From Stieleria neptunia (GTDB lineage: Bacteria; Planctomycetota; Planctomycetia; Pirellulales; Pirellulaceae): a DNA stretch of 64,000 bases. Below, piece after piece: positions 26,612-35,840 of the stretch. Numbering within the stretch: the first letter of the stretch is position 1; the number at the start of each line of letters is the position of its first letter. Both the position numbers and the translations under genes were made by a program. The stretch spans positions 5,114,865-5,178,864 of the forward strand of contig NZ_CP037423.1 of the NCBI RefSeq assembly GCF_007754155.1, given 5' to 3'. The notes under the pieces are model-generated. The model searched no databases and was not told where the DNA came from. It saw nothing but the letters and a program-made list of their open reading frames with translations.

Positions 26612-28645
26612 TCAATCAGCGAAGGGTGAAGTTGAAACTTCACTTCTCAATGATTTCAACGTCTCAATCCATTGGGCTTCCAAGTCCGCCAGGCTTTCAA
26701 ATCCGTACGTCGACACGACTGCGTCGGGCAACTGACTTGCCATCTTGTCAGACGGCACCGACCGCATGCACTCGATCAGCTTCCGTTTTCCTCCCTGTGC
26801 GACTAGCCAGTCGACGAGTAGACCTGATTGTTGGTGCATCAACTTCAGATGCTCGCGATCCGTTGGGTACGACTTCATCGAGAACAGTTCGTGAAGGGGG
26901 ATCAGCGTTTCGTTGTTTGCCGCTTCGGCGACCGTTCTTCGAGCCGCGTCGGGGACGCCACTGGAGTCGCCTGCAAGCATCGCGATCCCCTCATCAATCC
27001 ACAGCGGAAGTTTGACATTGAAGTTGGCCGCTAACACCAGATGCATGACTTCATGAGTCAATCGTTCGTCCAGATTTGTCGGGGAACCTTGCAGATGCAT
27101 CATGGCACCGGTGACCTTGCCATCGGGGGTGAACCGGTAGGTTGTCGCACCTTGAGCCGACCTGGTCGTCTCGGCAACCTGCACATCGATCCCACAGGAT
27201 TCTTTAAAGTCGACGGGTATCGTGCCGAACCACTCTTGCGTCAGTTCTCGAAAAGCCCCCTCGGCAGTTTTCGCAACGTTTTCCAAAGTATCTGCCGGCA
27301 CTGTCTCAGCGAACGGATCCCCACTGACAAAAAAATGATTGGTCCGAGTTGACGTGATCGGGACAACAGGATGATCCGGTATCGAGGCTGACTTGGCGGC
27401 GTTCGAGGCCGTCGCGTCCCATTTCAAATCCGGATTAAGCAGTTCATCGATCCGCCGCGCGATGATCTGGCCCTTGGCTTTTTGTCGCTCGGTGACCAGT
27501 TCTTTTAAACGCGACACACGTTGAGAAAGTGAGTCAAGCTCGGCCTGATAGAGTGCTTGCTTGGCATCAAAGGCTTCGACAACCATCGGCCCCAAAATCT
27601 TCCGAGCGATCGCTTGATCGGTGTTTGCATTTCCTGCCGATCGCAATTCGTTCGCTTTGGTTTGCGATTTCTTATCGGCCAATATTGCCTGACGAGCCAA
27701 TTGTGAGTGTTCGACGCGTCTCGACTTCGGTGCCGGATAGACTCCCGCGGCGGCCGGGGGCGCACCAAAGGGATTGACAACCGGACCGGGGCTGGCAATC
27801 TGACCGGGAGCCGCAAGCGGAAGGTGTGGCGGCCCGGGAATTCCAGCCGCCGATCCGATTGGCTGCATCGGGGGCTCGGATGAATTTTGTTTCTGCAATG
27901 CCGCCAAAATCCGTGCCGGAATCTTCTCCTTTTCATCGCCCCAATCAACAAATGGGAATTTTACGATCACATCGCAGTCGGCGATCAGGGGGCTTTGCCT
28001 GAGCAGAGCGGCTGCCTCAAGAAAGGGATGCAATTGAAACGGACCTTCGCCCCGTAACAAGATCAACTCTTTTTCAACTTCATCAGGTCCGGCGATCGAT
28101 GCACTGGCTCTCAAGCCGCGAAGATGCAACTTAACAAAGTCAGGTGGAGGCGGATTAAACAGTTTGGTGACCAGTTGCGGACTTCTCCCCGGATCATGTC
28201 GGGCGATGACTCTGATCGAAACGTTTTGCAAATCCTTGTCAGGGTCGATGTCCGGCCCAATCGCCCGAGCACTGAAGGTGATTTGACCGACACCGCTTTC
28301 GCGAAAAAACGAGACTAACTTTGTCAAGCTATTGGCGGATGAGTCTTGGGGGGCTTTGATATGAACGATGGATTCTTGTCTCGCGCCGGACACAAAATGA
28401 ATCACCGTTTTTCCCGTCCGTTTTTCTGCCAACTTGGCGAGAATGTCCATGACCTCGTTCGATCTCGTACCGTTCCTGAACGACAAAACGATCTCGACCG
28501 CTTGATGGTCATCGACGTCATCCTTTTCGGGCACGACTTGCGCAAGGCCCAGCTGTGTCCAACAGAGCATCGCACTCAGAACCGCCGGAAGAATACATGG
28601 CGGTCTTAAAAAGTGGCGCAAGCTTCCAGTTTGCAGTTGTTTCAT
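26612..28645 (-). CDS. Exported gluzincin-type metallopeptidase-like protein
   Basis: The 677-residue product has a signal peptide (PCILPAVLSAMLCWTQLGLA), a long unrecognised N-terminal half, and a Pro/Gly/Ala-rich linker. The C-terminal domain contains HEVMH (531-535) followed about 15 residues later by WIDEGIA, the HExxH plus downstream Glu arrangement of gluzincin (peptidase MA-like) zinc proteases. Both zinc histidines and the catalytic Glu are present. ATG 28645 overlaps the kinase stop by ATGA, which fixes the start over the upstream in-frame Met at 28687. It is the third gene of an operon with an ECF sigma factor and a kinase. Confidence 0.8.
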   Translation of the reverse strand: MKQLQTGSLRHFLRPPCILPAVLSAMLCWTQLGLAQVVPEKDDVDDHQAVEIVLSFRNGTRSNEVMDILAKLAEKRTGKTVIHFVSGARQESIVHIKAPQDSSANSLTKLVSFFRESGVGQITFSARAIGPDIDPDKDLQNVSIRVIARHDPGRSPQLVTKLFNPPPPDFVKLHLRGLRASASIAGPDEVEKELILLRGEGPFQLHPFLEAAALLRQSPLIADCDVIVKFPFVDWGDEKEKIPARILAALQKQNSSEPPMQPIGSAAGIPGPPHLPLAAPGQIASPGPVVNPFGAPPAAAGVYPAPKSRRVEHSQLARQAILADKKSQTKANELRSAGNANTDQAIARKILGPMVVEAFDAKQALYQAELDSLSQRVSRLKELVTERQKAKGQIIARRIDELLNPDLKWDATASNAAKSASIPDHPVVPITSTRTNHFFVSGDPFAETVPADTLENVAKTAEGAFRELTQEWFGTIPVDFKESCGIDVQVAETTRSAQGATTYRFTPDGKVTGAMMHLQGSPTNLDERLTHEVMHLVLAANFNVKLPLWIDEGIAMLAGDSSGVPDAARRTVAEAANNETLIPLHELFSMKSYPTDREHLKLMHQQSGLLVDWLVAQGGKRKLIECMRSVPSDKMASQLPDAVVSTYGFESLADLEAQWIETLKSLRSEVSTSPFAD

Positions 28646-30150
28646 TTCGATTCCCAGTCGTCTCCGAGTTCTTGTTCCCATTTCCACACCTGTCGATCAA
28701 TGTCTTCGATTTGTTCGTCGAGATAGTCCCAACGCAAGTCGGATTCCAATCGCGTCGTATCGATCGCTTCCAAAACAACGGAGTTATCATCCGTTACAGA
28801 ATCGTCACTGACTTGTGCGTTTTGGTGAGACGTTTGATCTCGTTCGTCGAAAACTTCCGTCGGCGACGGCCGTTGCATCGGAAAAACGTAGACGACGGCA
28901 AGGAAGATCGCGGCGATCGTGGCCGCGACTGCAACCACGACGATCATCCGTCGGCGATTGTGATTCGGGCGAGCCAACGGATCGGGCAACGCAACTTGTC
29001 CGGGTTGCCTGTAGTGACTTAGGCATTGCTCCAGCAGTCCGGCGACATCGTCCGCGGATTTTGGACGTCGATGGGGATCGTCTTGATGCAGCCAATCAAC
29101 CAACCGGATCAGCCAGTCGGGCGTTTGCGTGTCGAGACTTGATAGCGAGGGAACCCGTCCTTCAGCGATGCGCGTGATCGTTTCGCTGCCGACGTCACCG
29201 CGTATCGGCGGGTGTCCCGCGAGCATCGTGAACAGCACACTTCCCAAACTGAACAGATCGCTCCGCAAGTCAAGTGGTTGGCCTTTGGCCTGTTCTGGCG
29301 ACATGTAGTGCGGTGTCCCGGCGAGCGTCCCGGCCCGGGTCAGCGAGGCATCATCGGCGGCACGGGCGAGCCCAAAATCCGTGATCACCGCGCGTTCGGT
29401 GCCTTTGGATAACAGCACATTGGCAGGTTTGACGTCACGATGGACCAGACCCTGGGAGTGCGCCGCAGCAAGGCCTTTGGCGATTTGCATGCCGATCGAG
29501 AGTGTCGATTCGATGTCCAAACAACCTTCGTCGTCGATCCGTTGTTGCAGCGATGGATCTGCCAAGTACGGCATCACCAGATACGGCACGTCATTGAAAT
29601 GGGCGACCTGATAGATCGCAATCACGTTCTCATGCAGGACCGCGGCGGCGGCACGTGCTTCCCGCGCAAACCGCTTTCTCGCACTGGTAGACGATGCCAA
29701 GTGTGGTGACAACATTTTGATCGCGACGAATCGATCCAACGCCGGTTCGCAGGCCTTCAGCACAACGCCCATCCCGCCGGTGCCGATGATGCCCGTGACT
29801 TCGAACGGGCCGATCCGTCCGGCCGACCGCGGGTCGTCGCTGGGGGCAATCGTGCGAAGGATCATCGAGACGTCAAAGCGACCCGCAGCAGCATCAATCG
29901 ACGATTCGCCGGAGTCAGCGATGGCCGACAATTCGCCCGCGGAGAGCCGATCGGCAGTCAACTCATCGGCCGACAGTGCGTCTTTCGCCACGGCCCAGTC
30001 CTCCGCAGATCCCGCCAGTCGACTGATCCGGTCACGGCATTCTGCGCAGTGATCCAAATGTGTGATCAGTGATTCGCATTCAACTTGCGGCAACGCATCA
30101 TCGACGAAGCACTGGAGCTGATCGATCGGACAATGTTGGATCGGATTCAT
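28642..30150 (-). CDS. Membrane Ser/Thr protein kinase with N-terminal zinc finger
   Basis: The 502-residue protein starts with an anti-sigma-like zinc finger (LITHLDHCAECRDR, HxxxCxxC). A complete PknB-type kinase follows: glycine loop IGTGGMGVV, VAIKML, HRDVKPANVLL, DFGLA, GTPHYMSPEQ. Then come one membrane helix (MIVVVAVAATIAAIFLAVVY) and a short acidic extracytoplasmic tail. All catalytic residues are present. It overlaps the upstream ECF sigma gene by four bases and the downstream metallopeptidase gene by four. The zinc finger suggests that the kinase itself holds the cognate sigma factor, possibly releasing it on phosphorylation; this is inference. Confidence 0.92.
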   Translation of the reverse strand: MNPIQHCPIDQLQCFVDDALPQVECESLITHLDHCAECRDRISRLAGSAEDWAVAKDALSADELTADRLSAGELSAIADSGESSIDAAAGRFDVSMILRTIAPSDDPRSAGRIGPFEVTGIIGTGGMGVVLKACEPALDRFVAIKMLSPHLASSTSARKRFAREARAAAAVLHENVIAIYQVAHFNDVPYLVMPYLADPSLQQRIDDEGCLDIESTLSIGMQIAKGLAAAHSQGLVHRDVKPANVLLSKGTERAVITDFGLARAADDASLTRAGTLAGTPHYMSPEQAKGQPLDLRSDLFSLGSVLFTMLAGHPPIRGDVGSETITRIAEGRVPSLSSLDTQTPDWLIRLVDWLHQDDPHRRPKSADDVAGLLEQCLSHYRQPGQVALPDPLARPNHNRRRMIVVVAVAATIAAIFLAVVYVFPMQRPSPTEVFDERDQTSHQNAQVSDDSVTDDNSVVLEAIDTTRLESDLRWDYLDEQIEDIDRQVWKWEQELGDDWESK

Positions 30151-30752
30151 GATTCGGATTCGTCCTGTTCAATCGCCGCGACGGCTTTTCGAATCTTGGC
30201 CAGTACACGACTGCGTGCCGCATAGACCGAACCGATTGTTTTGCCAAGCCGTTCCGCGACGTCCCCGCCGTTCTGACCGTCAACGGCCGTCATCCAAAAT
30301 GCCCGCCAGACGTCTTCGCTAAAGCTGTTTTTAACTCGTGCGGCGGTGTAGCGAAACAACTCACAACGTCGTTCGTAGACCCAGTCGGTTTCTAAATCGC
30401 TATTCGGCTCCGGGATCGCTTCGAGCATGTCCCATACTTCTGACGATCCGGATCCCCGTCCGGCGTTTTCTCGTTGAATCAGGTTGATCACTGCGTTTCG
30501 AGTGACCGTGGCAAGCCACCCGCGAAACCGCCCACGGTCGGCGTCGGGTTCCCAGCGATCCGATGCTCGGGCGACTGCCCAAAGCACCCGCTGCGTGATG
30601 TCGCATGCATCAGCATCCTGAAGTCCCCTGCGGCGCGAGAAACGAAAAATCAATGGCTCGTACAGAGAGACAAATTCATTCCATGCCTGCCGGTCGGACG
30701 GGTTCTTCAGCCGCGCTATAAGCGTGTCTCGTGTCTCTGGCCATGAATGCAT
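30147..30752 (-). CDS. ECF sigma factor, planctomycete kinase-linked type
   Basis: About 201 residues. Region 2 is seen in WNEFVSLYEPLIFRFSRRRG, ADACDITQRVLWAVARA and RFRGWLATVTRNAVINLI. Region 4 follows in DVWRAFWMTAVDGQNGGDVA, ERLGKTIGSVYAARSRVLAK. ECF factors of this kind are usually encoded next to Ser/Thr kinases in planctomycetes, as here. The frame opens with TTG at 30776, but ATG 30752 after GGAGAGG is preferred. It leads the three-gene operon and overlaps the kinase gene by four bases, so tight co-expression is expected. Confidence 0.9.
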   Translation of the reverse strand: MHSWPETRDTLIARLKNPSDRQAWNEFVSLYEPLIFRFSRRRGLQDADACDITQRVLWAVARASDRWEPDADRGRFRGWLATVTRNAVINLIQRENAGRGSGSSEVWDMLEAIPEPNSDLETDWVYERRCELFRYTAARVKNSFSEDVWRAFWMTAVDGQNGGDVAERLGKTIGSVYAARSRVLAKIRKAVAAIEQDESES

Positions 30753-31063
30753 GATTTCGTGTTCCTCTCCTGACAAGTGACACCCCGATTCAAGAGAAAC
30801 CTGACGCGAAAATCAGGGAAAATTGATATTTCCCTGACTGGAATCAATAAGGCGAAAGGGACTCAATGAAACCATCACCGATGTTGGTCGAGGCAGGAAT
30901 TTACCACGCGGCATCGTTCCGGTCGTTCCGGCATCCTGTCAAAAATGGTTTTTCGCTTGATTGCAATGGCGGAAAGATTGAGCGTTCTACAAGGAGCCGT
31001 GTCGAGGATGGAAAGCCGCTTCGATGACGAAAGGGGCAACACAATTCAACCCAGCGAACGCTC

Positions 31064-31149
31064 TGCCCCCATCACCCAGCCTCCCATCGTTTTGCCCCCA
31101 TCGTTTTGCCCCCATCGTCCTGCCCCCATCGTTATGCCTCCCATCGCTG
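31064..31149 (-). repeat. 14-bp tandem repeat CCCCCATCGTTTTG
   Basis: About six units of CCCCCATCGTTTTG with small changes (CGTCCTG, CGTTATG). Read on the minus strand it is GGGGGCAAAACGAT, related to the GGCAGAAAAATG repeats at 8167 and 20236. Confidence 0.75.
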
Positions 31150-31177
31150 GGATCCGACAACGGGGAAGGAGTACATG

Positions 31178-31260
31178 CGTGTTGGTGTCCAGGCTTTAGC
31201 CGCACCCTCTCGCAGCGTCGCAGCGACCGGAAGTCGCCTCAAGGCTAAACACCAACGATC
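31178..31260. repeat. Palindromic dispersed element
   Basis: GTTGGTGTCCAGGCTTTAGCC at the left is mirrored by GGCTAAACACCAAC at the right. The middle repeats CGCAGCG and is GC-rich. I take it for a repeat of the planctomycete genome; only one copy is in this window. Confidence 0.5.
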
Positions 31261-31331
31261 ACGGAATCCCATTGCGACGAATCCCGTTCCTCCGTAAAAC
31301 AGGGTCTACGCCACGTCTTCATCCCAACGTC

Positions 31332-31688
31332 CTAGGTTGCGTCCTTGAATGGATTGCGCTGGGGCGGATCCTCGTGAATTGCGTTCTTGAGCAGTTGCTG
31401 CACGAGGGAATTGATCACCGGAACGCGATGCCGGACCCAAACATGCATTTCCTCGGGTTGGCATCCCAAACGACTCTTCGCTTCCAATGCCGTCCGGCCG
31501 AACGAAACCCGTTTGCAGCTCCACGTGATGGCTTGTTCGATCACGGCAAACAACAACGCGTGATAAACCGGCAAGCGAGCATTCACCTCGCAGTCCATCC
31601 CCAAGTAGAATCCGATCGCCGTTTCAACGGTCTGTTGGTTCAACACGTTCCAATGAACCAATAGGGCACTTCGTCTACAACCTTGCAC
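31332..31688 (-). pseudogene. C-terminal remnant of a GNAT-fold acyltransferase (BioF2-like/DUF482 type)
   Basis: The fragment reads IGFYLGMDCEVNARLPVYHA, then VSFGRTALEAKSRLGCQPEE, MHVWVRHRVPVIN and QRNPFK at the end. This is the C-terminal acyl-CoA-binding part of peptidoglycan-type or BioF2-like acyltransferases, which are normally over 350 residues. Upstream the reading frame is broken: LQERELFKRGCKVVDEVPYW lies in another frame. I therefore call it a decayed gene. It is followed by an unrelated gene on the other strand. Confidence 0.6.
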
Positions 31689-31737
31689 CCACGTTTGAAT
31701 AGTTCACGTTCTTGCAGAGCCGCAAGCGACCAGACTG

Positions 31738-32979
31738 ATGCAAGCGGCTGACATTCCAGAGGTTATCGCCGTGAACCGATCGAAACCCGCCCAATCGTGG
31801 AGACGACTTGGCATCATCCCAACCGGCTGCGTGTTGGTTTGCATTTTGCAAGCGACGCAGCTCGCCGGTGATGCGAAGTGCGAGTCTCCATCAGGTGTCG
31901 AATTCGAGATTATCCTCGACTCAGACTCCGTAAAGTTTCCTGATCCCATTCATGGGTTTCTTCGCGTGACCAATACGTCGGGACGAGAGGCCATTCTTCC
32001 ATCACTGGGCGAGTTGCAACACTCCACGTCACTGGAGCTTCGCTGCGGCGGGCAGGTCGTAGAGGCGGACTTTGCGGCGAACCAACCGGCGCGTGCAACG
32101 AGACGCCCGGCGGGATACTCCTCCGTGACGCCATTTTGCCTGCGATACAACGAACCGAAGTTCGTGCAGCGAGTACGCGAACGGTTGCCGGTTCTGATTC
32201 ATGCAAAGACACCAGTTCGGCCGAGGCAAATTGCCAATTCAGTCGCAGGGCGAGACACAGCCGACCGGACCTCCGCACCTCGTTTCGTCGAGCTAGACGA
32301 GTCCAATGGCCGACCGATTCTCTCAGCCACTGCGGAGACAAGGGTACGGCTTGACACCGACAACTGGATTTTTCGGCGGCCGGACGATCCTCTCATTCGC
32401 TTTGCAGCAGCATGGCCAGCATGGCGGAGCGATCGCGAATTAGGCGAGATTACCGCGCTGATGAAGTTTCCACAATCGATAGCGGAGATCGAACGCTTCC
32501 TAATTGAGGTATCGACCATCAATGATGTGCCCATCTTGGCAGTCTTTCCTGAACGTGCGTTTTCCATTCTTGACCGCCTGAACAAGGACACAGTTTCTTG
32601 GCGTCGGCTGAAACTAACTCAACTTCTGATGCAATGCACGCGGGAGGGTTTTGACAGAGAGAAGCTCGCGAGCGTGGTCGATGAGGCTTGGACGACGCTC
32701 GCACAGTCTGGCCCCGCCGAGTTCTTGGAACGTGAGAAGTCCTTTCGTTTTAAGATGCACAGGATCCTGACCAAGCCTAACATTCACAACGGTCCAGACA
32801 GCCGCAAGCTCGTAGAGCTGTTCTCCGAGGAATGGTCCAATCGGATCGCAACGAGTTTTCAAGGATTGAGTTGCGTCCAAGACACAAATACCGCTGATCG
32901 AATGAATGCGGATCAGTTCGCTATTGAACACCTCACTCAAAAGTTGAGAATGTTGCGGGCGAGCGTAAACTCTCCATAA
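31738..32979 (+). CDS. Hypothetical exported protein
   Basis: I do not recognise the family. The 413-residue product has a signal-like stretch (LGIIPTGCVLVCILQATQLA) about 25-45 residues from the first ATG. A beta-rich domain (FEIILDSDSVKFPDPIHGFL, RVTNTSGREAILPSL) resembles an immunoglobulin-like module for unpaired exported proteins. The helical C-terminal half contains no catalytic motif that I can see. Start uncertain: ATG 31738 or GTG 31771, neither with a good ribosome binding site. Confidence 0.6.
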   Translation: MQAADIPEVIAVNRSKPAQSWRRLGIIPTGCVLVCILQATQLAGDAKCESPSGVEFEIILDSDSVKFPDPIHGFLRVTNTSGREAILPSLGELQHSTSLELRCGGQVVEADFAANQPARATRRPAGYSSVTPFCLRYNEPKFVQRVRERLPVLIHAKTPVRPRQIANSVAGRDTADRTSAPRFVELDESNGRPILSATAETRVRLDTDNWIFRRPDDPLIRFAAAWPAWRSDRELGEITALMKFPQSIAEIERFLIEVSTINDVPILAVFPERAFSILDRLNKDTVSWRRLKLTQLLMQCTREGFDREKLASVVDEAWTTLAQSGPAEFLEREKSFRFKMHRILTKPNIHNGPDSRKLVELFSEEWSNRIATSFQGLSCVQDTNTADRMNADQFAIEHLTQKLRMLRASVNSP

Positions 32980-33002
32980 CGGTTTCGTGTTCGGAACCTG
33001 TC

Positions 33003-33100
33003 ATTTGGTGCCACCCACCAAACCAGCATGGCAGCGCAGGCGTACGCTCCTGCTAGCAAACCCGTTGCCGGGCAGCATCGGCTGCAGTTGGTGGGTGGCG
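33003..33100 (+). repeat. ~105-bp TIR element, copy G (right end mutated)
   Basis: GGTGCCACCCACC at the left; the right end is GTGGGTGGCGCGATG, with two changes from GTGGGTGGCACC. The centre matches copy F. It sits 23 bases after the preceding stop codon. Confidence 0.8.
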
Positions 33101-33310
33101 CGATGTCAGTGCCCTGGGACAATGAAAATTTTGCTCGTCTAAAGAGAGGATCAATGCGTGGTTGTGCCGTGAAGTGCAAACGGGGCGAAAGCAAAAGGCG
33201 ACACCCAGAAGCCAGAGTCGCGGAGAGCGACAGGCAGGTCACTCGCATTCCATATCCCCGGCGAACGCCAGACGAAAATCGATTGATTTGCCATCGGCGG
33301 CGCAGCAGCG

Positions 33311-34765
33311 TTACTTGAATTTGTCCGCGTTCTCAATCACAAAGCGGGTGGAAAAGACTTCAACGCTTTCCTTTGCCTTGTAGTACTGTGAATCGAACTT
33401 GTCGAACGCGCCTTCGTGTTTGGTGTAGACGGATGCCAGTTGATCCTGGCGTTTGCCCCGATCGCGGAACGGCTTCTGGTCGCCAAACAGTTTCAGAACG
33501 CCTTCAAAGATTTCCAATCGCTGCTTGAAACCCATGGCTTCCAATCCATCGAGGGCGAGTTGCCAGTTGGCCCCGGCGGAGTTGAAAAAGTATTGGGAGT
33601 GGCCGCCGTTATTCACTTCCGCATCCAGCCAGAACACCGCTAGATACATCTGCTGCTCCCGGTTCAGCGATTCCCATCCACCTGATTCCTCTTTCTGCCA
33701 AATTCGGTCTTGAAAGCCTCGCAGGTCATGGCTCGCGAGCAATCCTCTCGCCGCGCCATCGGAGACTCGATCTTCCGAGTGGCTGCAATATTCCTTCAGC
33801 AATGCCGTGTCTTCAGCAACTTTGAATCGCCCAAGCAATGCCAGCGTTTCCCCCAAAGCATAGGTATTGGGGTATTCCATCTCGCGACCGGCGTACGTCG
33901 TAACGAGAGACTTCACCGTTTCTCGATCGATCGAAAAATCAAATTGTCCGATCACACGCAGGATTTCGTGAAGGGAGTTTTTCTTGGGATCGAGGACGGC
34001 ATCCGACAGGAGATAGGACTCCGCTCGCGCTGCGTCAAGCTGGGCAAAGAGGCGAGCCGCATCCTCAACATTTCGGCCTGAGGCAACGAGGTTTTCAAGA
34101 TCCGGAAGAACACCTGACCTGATCTCCGCAGACAGCTTGTTCGCCTCGATGGCGCGCGTCATCCCAATCAATGCATACGATCGAACATACTCATCATCGT
34201 CAGCGAGCGACTGCTTGATTGCAGGCAGGGCTTCTGCCCACCCCGATTCGGCAATCGCCAAGCCGCACTCTTTCCGAATTTGGTCTGATGGATGCGAAAG
34301 AGCTGGCGTGAGAAGTGCGATCGCTTCGGCCGGCAAGTTTCCGTCAAAGAGTTCGCAGACTCGCATGATGGGAGCCTCTTCGAATAGATCGCCTTGCTGC
34401 AACGCGGAAAGCTTTTCGTTCAGCGATTCGTCTTTGAGAATGGCGAGCAGCGCGTCATTGGTTCGTGGAGACAATTCCTTGAGCTGGCGGCCCAGTGCCC
34501 ACAGCTCTCGAGTCGTTTCCGAACCGAAGACGTAGCGTTTGATTTGCTGCGTGATCTGATCCGAGTCCCAAGATTCAGCAGCTTCTGCAAAGACACCGGC
34601 GTCTTCTGATTCCGCGATCATCTCATTCCACAGATTCGGATCCTTCACGAACTCCCTGAACCCAGGCTCTTTTTGGGCTCGGTTGGTTCGAATGTGGAGG
34701 TATTGAAAGATGCCAATGCTGGCAGCAACAAGAATCACAACGCCAATGATGACGAACTTTGCCAT
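33311..34765 (-). CDS. HEAT-repeat protein with C-terminal DMP19 (DUF4375) domain
   Basis: The 484-residue product begins with a membrane anchor (FVIIGVVILVAASIGIFQYL). Helical repeat segments with HEAT character follow (LSHPSDQIRKECGLAIAESG, LADDDEYVRSYALIGMTRAI). A C-terminal DMP19/DUF4375 domain contains AVFWLDAEVNNGGHSQYFFN. DMP19 proteins have been described as nucleosome- or DNA-mimic proteins, but function in most bacteria is unknown. The frame opens at 34873; ATG 34765 begins at the anchor and is preferred, though the upstream Met cannot be excluded. A similar signal-anchor plus HEAT layout is common in planctomycetes. Confidence 0.75.
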   Translation of the reverse strand: MAKFVIIGVVILVAASIGIFQYLHIRTNRAQKEPGFREFVKDPNLWNEMIAESEDAGVFAEAAESWDSDQITQQIKRYVFGSETTRELWALGRQLKELSPRTNDALLAILKDESLNEKLSALQQGDLFEEAPIMRVCELFDGNLPAEAIALLTPALSHPSDQIRKECGLAIAESGWAEALPAIKQSLADDDEYVRSYALIGMTRAIEANKLSAEIRSGVLPDLENLVASGRNVEDAARLFAQLDAARAESYLLSDAVLDPKKNSLHEILRVIGQFDFSIDRETVKSLVTTYAGREMEYPNTYALGETLALLGRFKVAEDTALLKEYCSHSEDRVSDGAARGLLASHDLRGFQDRIWQKEESGGWESLNREQQMYLAVFWLDAEVNNGGHSQYFFNSAGANWQLALDGLEAMGFKQRLEIFEGVLKLFGDQKPFRDRGKRQDQLASVYTKHEGAFDKFDSQYYKAKESVEVFSTRFVIENADKFK

Positions 34766-34983
34766 TCCGACTTCCCGTCGTTTGGTGACCACAAACTTTA
34801 GACGACCCCGCAGCACAGCCCCGGTCCCAGGCTCAAAACCGGGCTCCTTAAACTCCGATTCAATCTGGCTCATTCTATCGATGGCCCGCGATCAATGCTG
34901 CCACCCAGGCACTGGTGGACAGCGCGTCGATGCTTCATGATTGAACCGGACGCGCACGATTCGCGGCCGATTTGCCTTGGATG

Positions 34984-35457
34984 CTAGCCCAGAATTGAAG
35001 CGTCGAATTCGACGAAGCAGTCGTCGCAGATTTGCACTCGGGCGCGATCGATGGACTTGGTGTCGGGATCGACGAGGACGAATTCCACTCCGTGCTCTCG
35101 GCAGAGGCGTGGTTTGTAGACGGTATCACGCTGACGGGTGGCTTCGGAGAGGACTTCAACGATTAGCGCCGGAGGCGATTCGATATGACGCTCTGGAACT
35201 GGGCCGCAAACCACGACCACGTCTGGGCGGAAGACGTTGCTTTGATCGACGATCCAGTCCAGTCCCGTCAAGACCTGCGCGTCGCACTCGGCGAGCTGGC
35301 TGACGAGTGAAGCGATGATTTTGACGACCGCCGCCGAATGTGGTCCGAAGGGATTCGGAGCCATTGAAACCGGGACCCCATCCCACAATTCCCAATCGCC
35401 CTGCCACGTCGCGTCGTCTTGGGCGGTGTAGTTCGGAATCAGTTTTTCAGCGGTCAT
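34984..35457 (-). CDS. Uma2-family (DUF820) PD-(D/E)XK nuclease-fold protein
   Basis: The 157-residue protein has the Uma2 layout: WELWDGVPVSMAPNPFGPHS, then VFRPDVVVVCG with the catalytic-type Asp, PALIVEVLSEATRQRDTVYK with Glu and Lys, and GVEFVLVDPDTKSI. Uma2 proteins have a restriction-endonuclease-like fold and occur in many copies in cyanobacteria and planctomycetes; activity is mostly untested. The residues expected for a metal site are present. It lies directly left of the tRNA-fragment boundary, so on the chromosomal side of the proposed element. Confidence 0.85.
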   Translation of the reverse strand: MTAEKLIPNYTAQDDATWQGDWELWDGVPVSMAPNPFGPHSAAVVKIIASLVSQLAECDAQVLTGLDWIVDQSNVFRPDVVVVCGPVPERHIESPPALIVEVLSEATRQRDTVYKPRLCREHGVEFVLVDPDTKSIDRARVQICDDCFVEFDASILG

Positions 35458-35571
35458 CGGATCGATTGCCTCAAACGATGGAGATCGCCGCTCAGTCTAG
35501 CTTGAATGGCCGACCGGATTCATCGATCGCCCGCCAACAAGAAAGCGTTCAGGCGAACCGTCACCGCAACA

Positions 35572-35607
35572 AAAAACCACGATTTGCCAGTGCAAAACGT
35601 GGTTTTT
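35572..35607 (-). terminator. Terminator downstream of the tRNA-Arg 3' half
   Basis: AAAAACCACG and CGTGGTTTTT form a perfect 10-bp stem with T runs on both strands. On the minus strand it lies 3 bases after the tRNA 3' end, as expected for a tRNA gene terminator. Confidence 0.8.
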
Positions 35608-35608
35608 C

Positions 35609-35840
<232 letters not shown>

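Larger units (their letters stand above)
30777..31331. other. Gene-free stretch upstream of the sigma-kinase operon
   Basis: This must contain the promoter of the operon. It also holds a 14-bp tandem repeat and a palindromic element, listed separately. Short frames here are chance. Confidence 0.5.

Noticed and set aside
26242..27015. 257-residue plus-strand frame
   Set aside because: Most of it is antisense to the metallopeptidase gene; only the first 120 codons are free and they match nothing known.
31064..31149. CRISPR-like array
   Set aside because: Units are adjacent with no spacers, so it is a simple tandem repeat.
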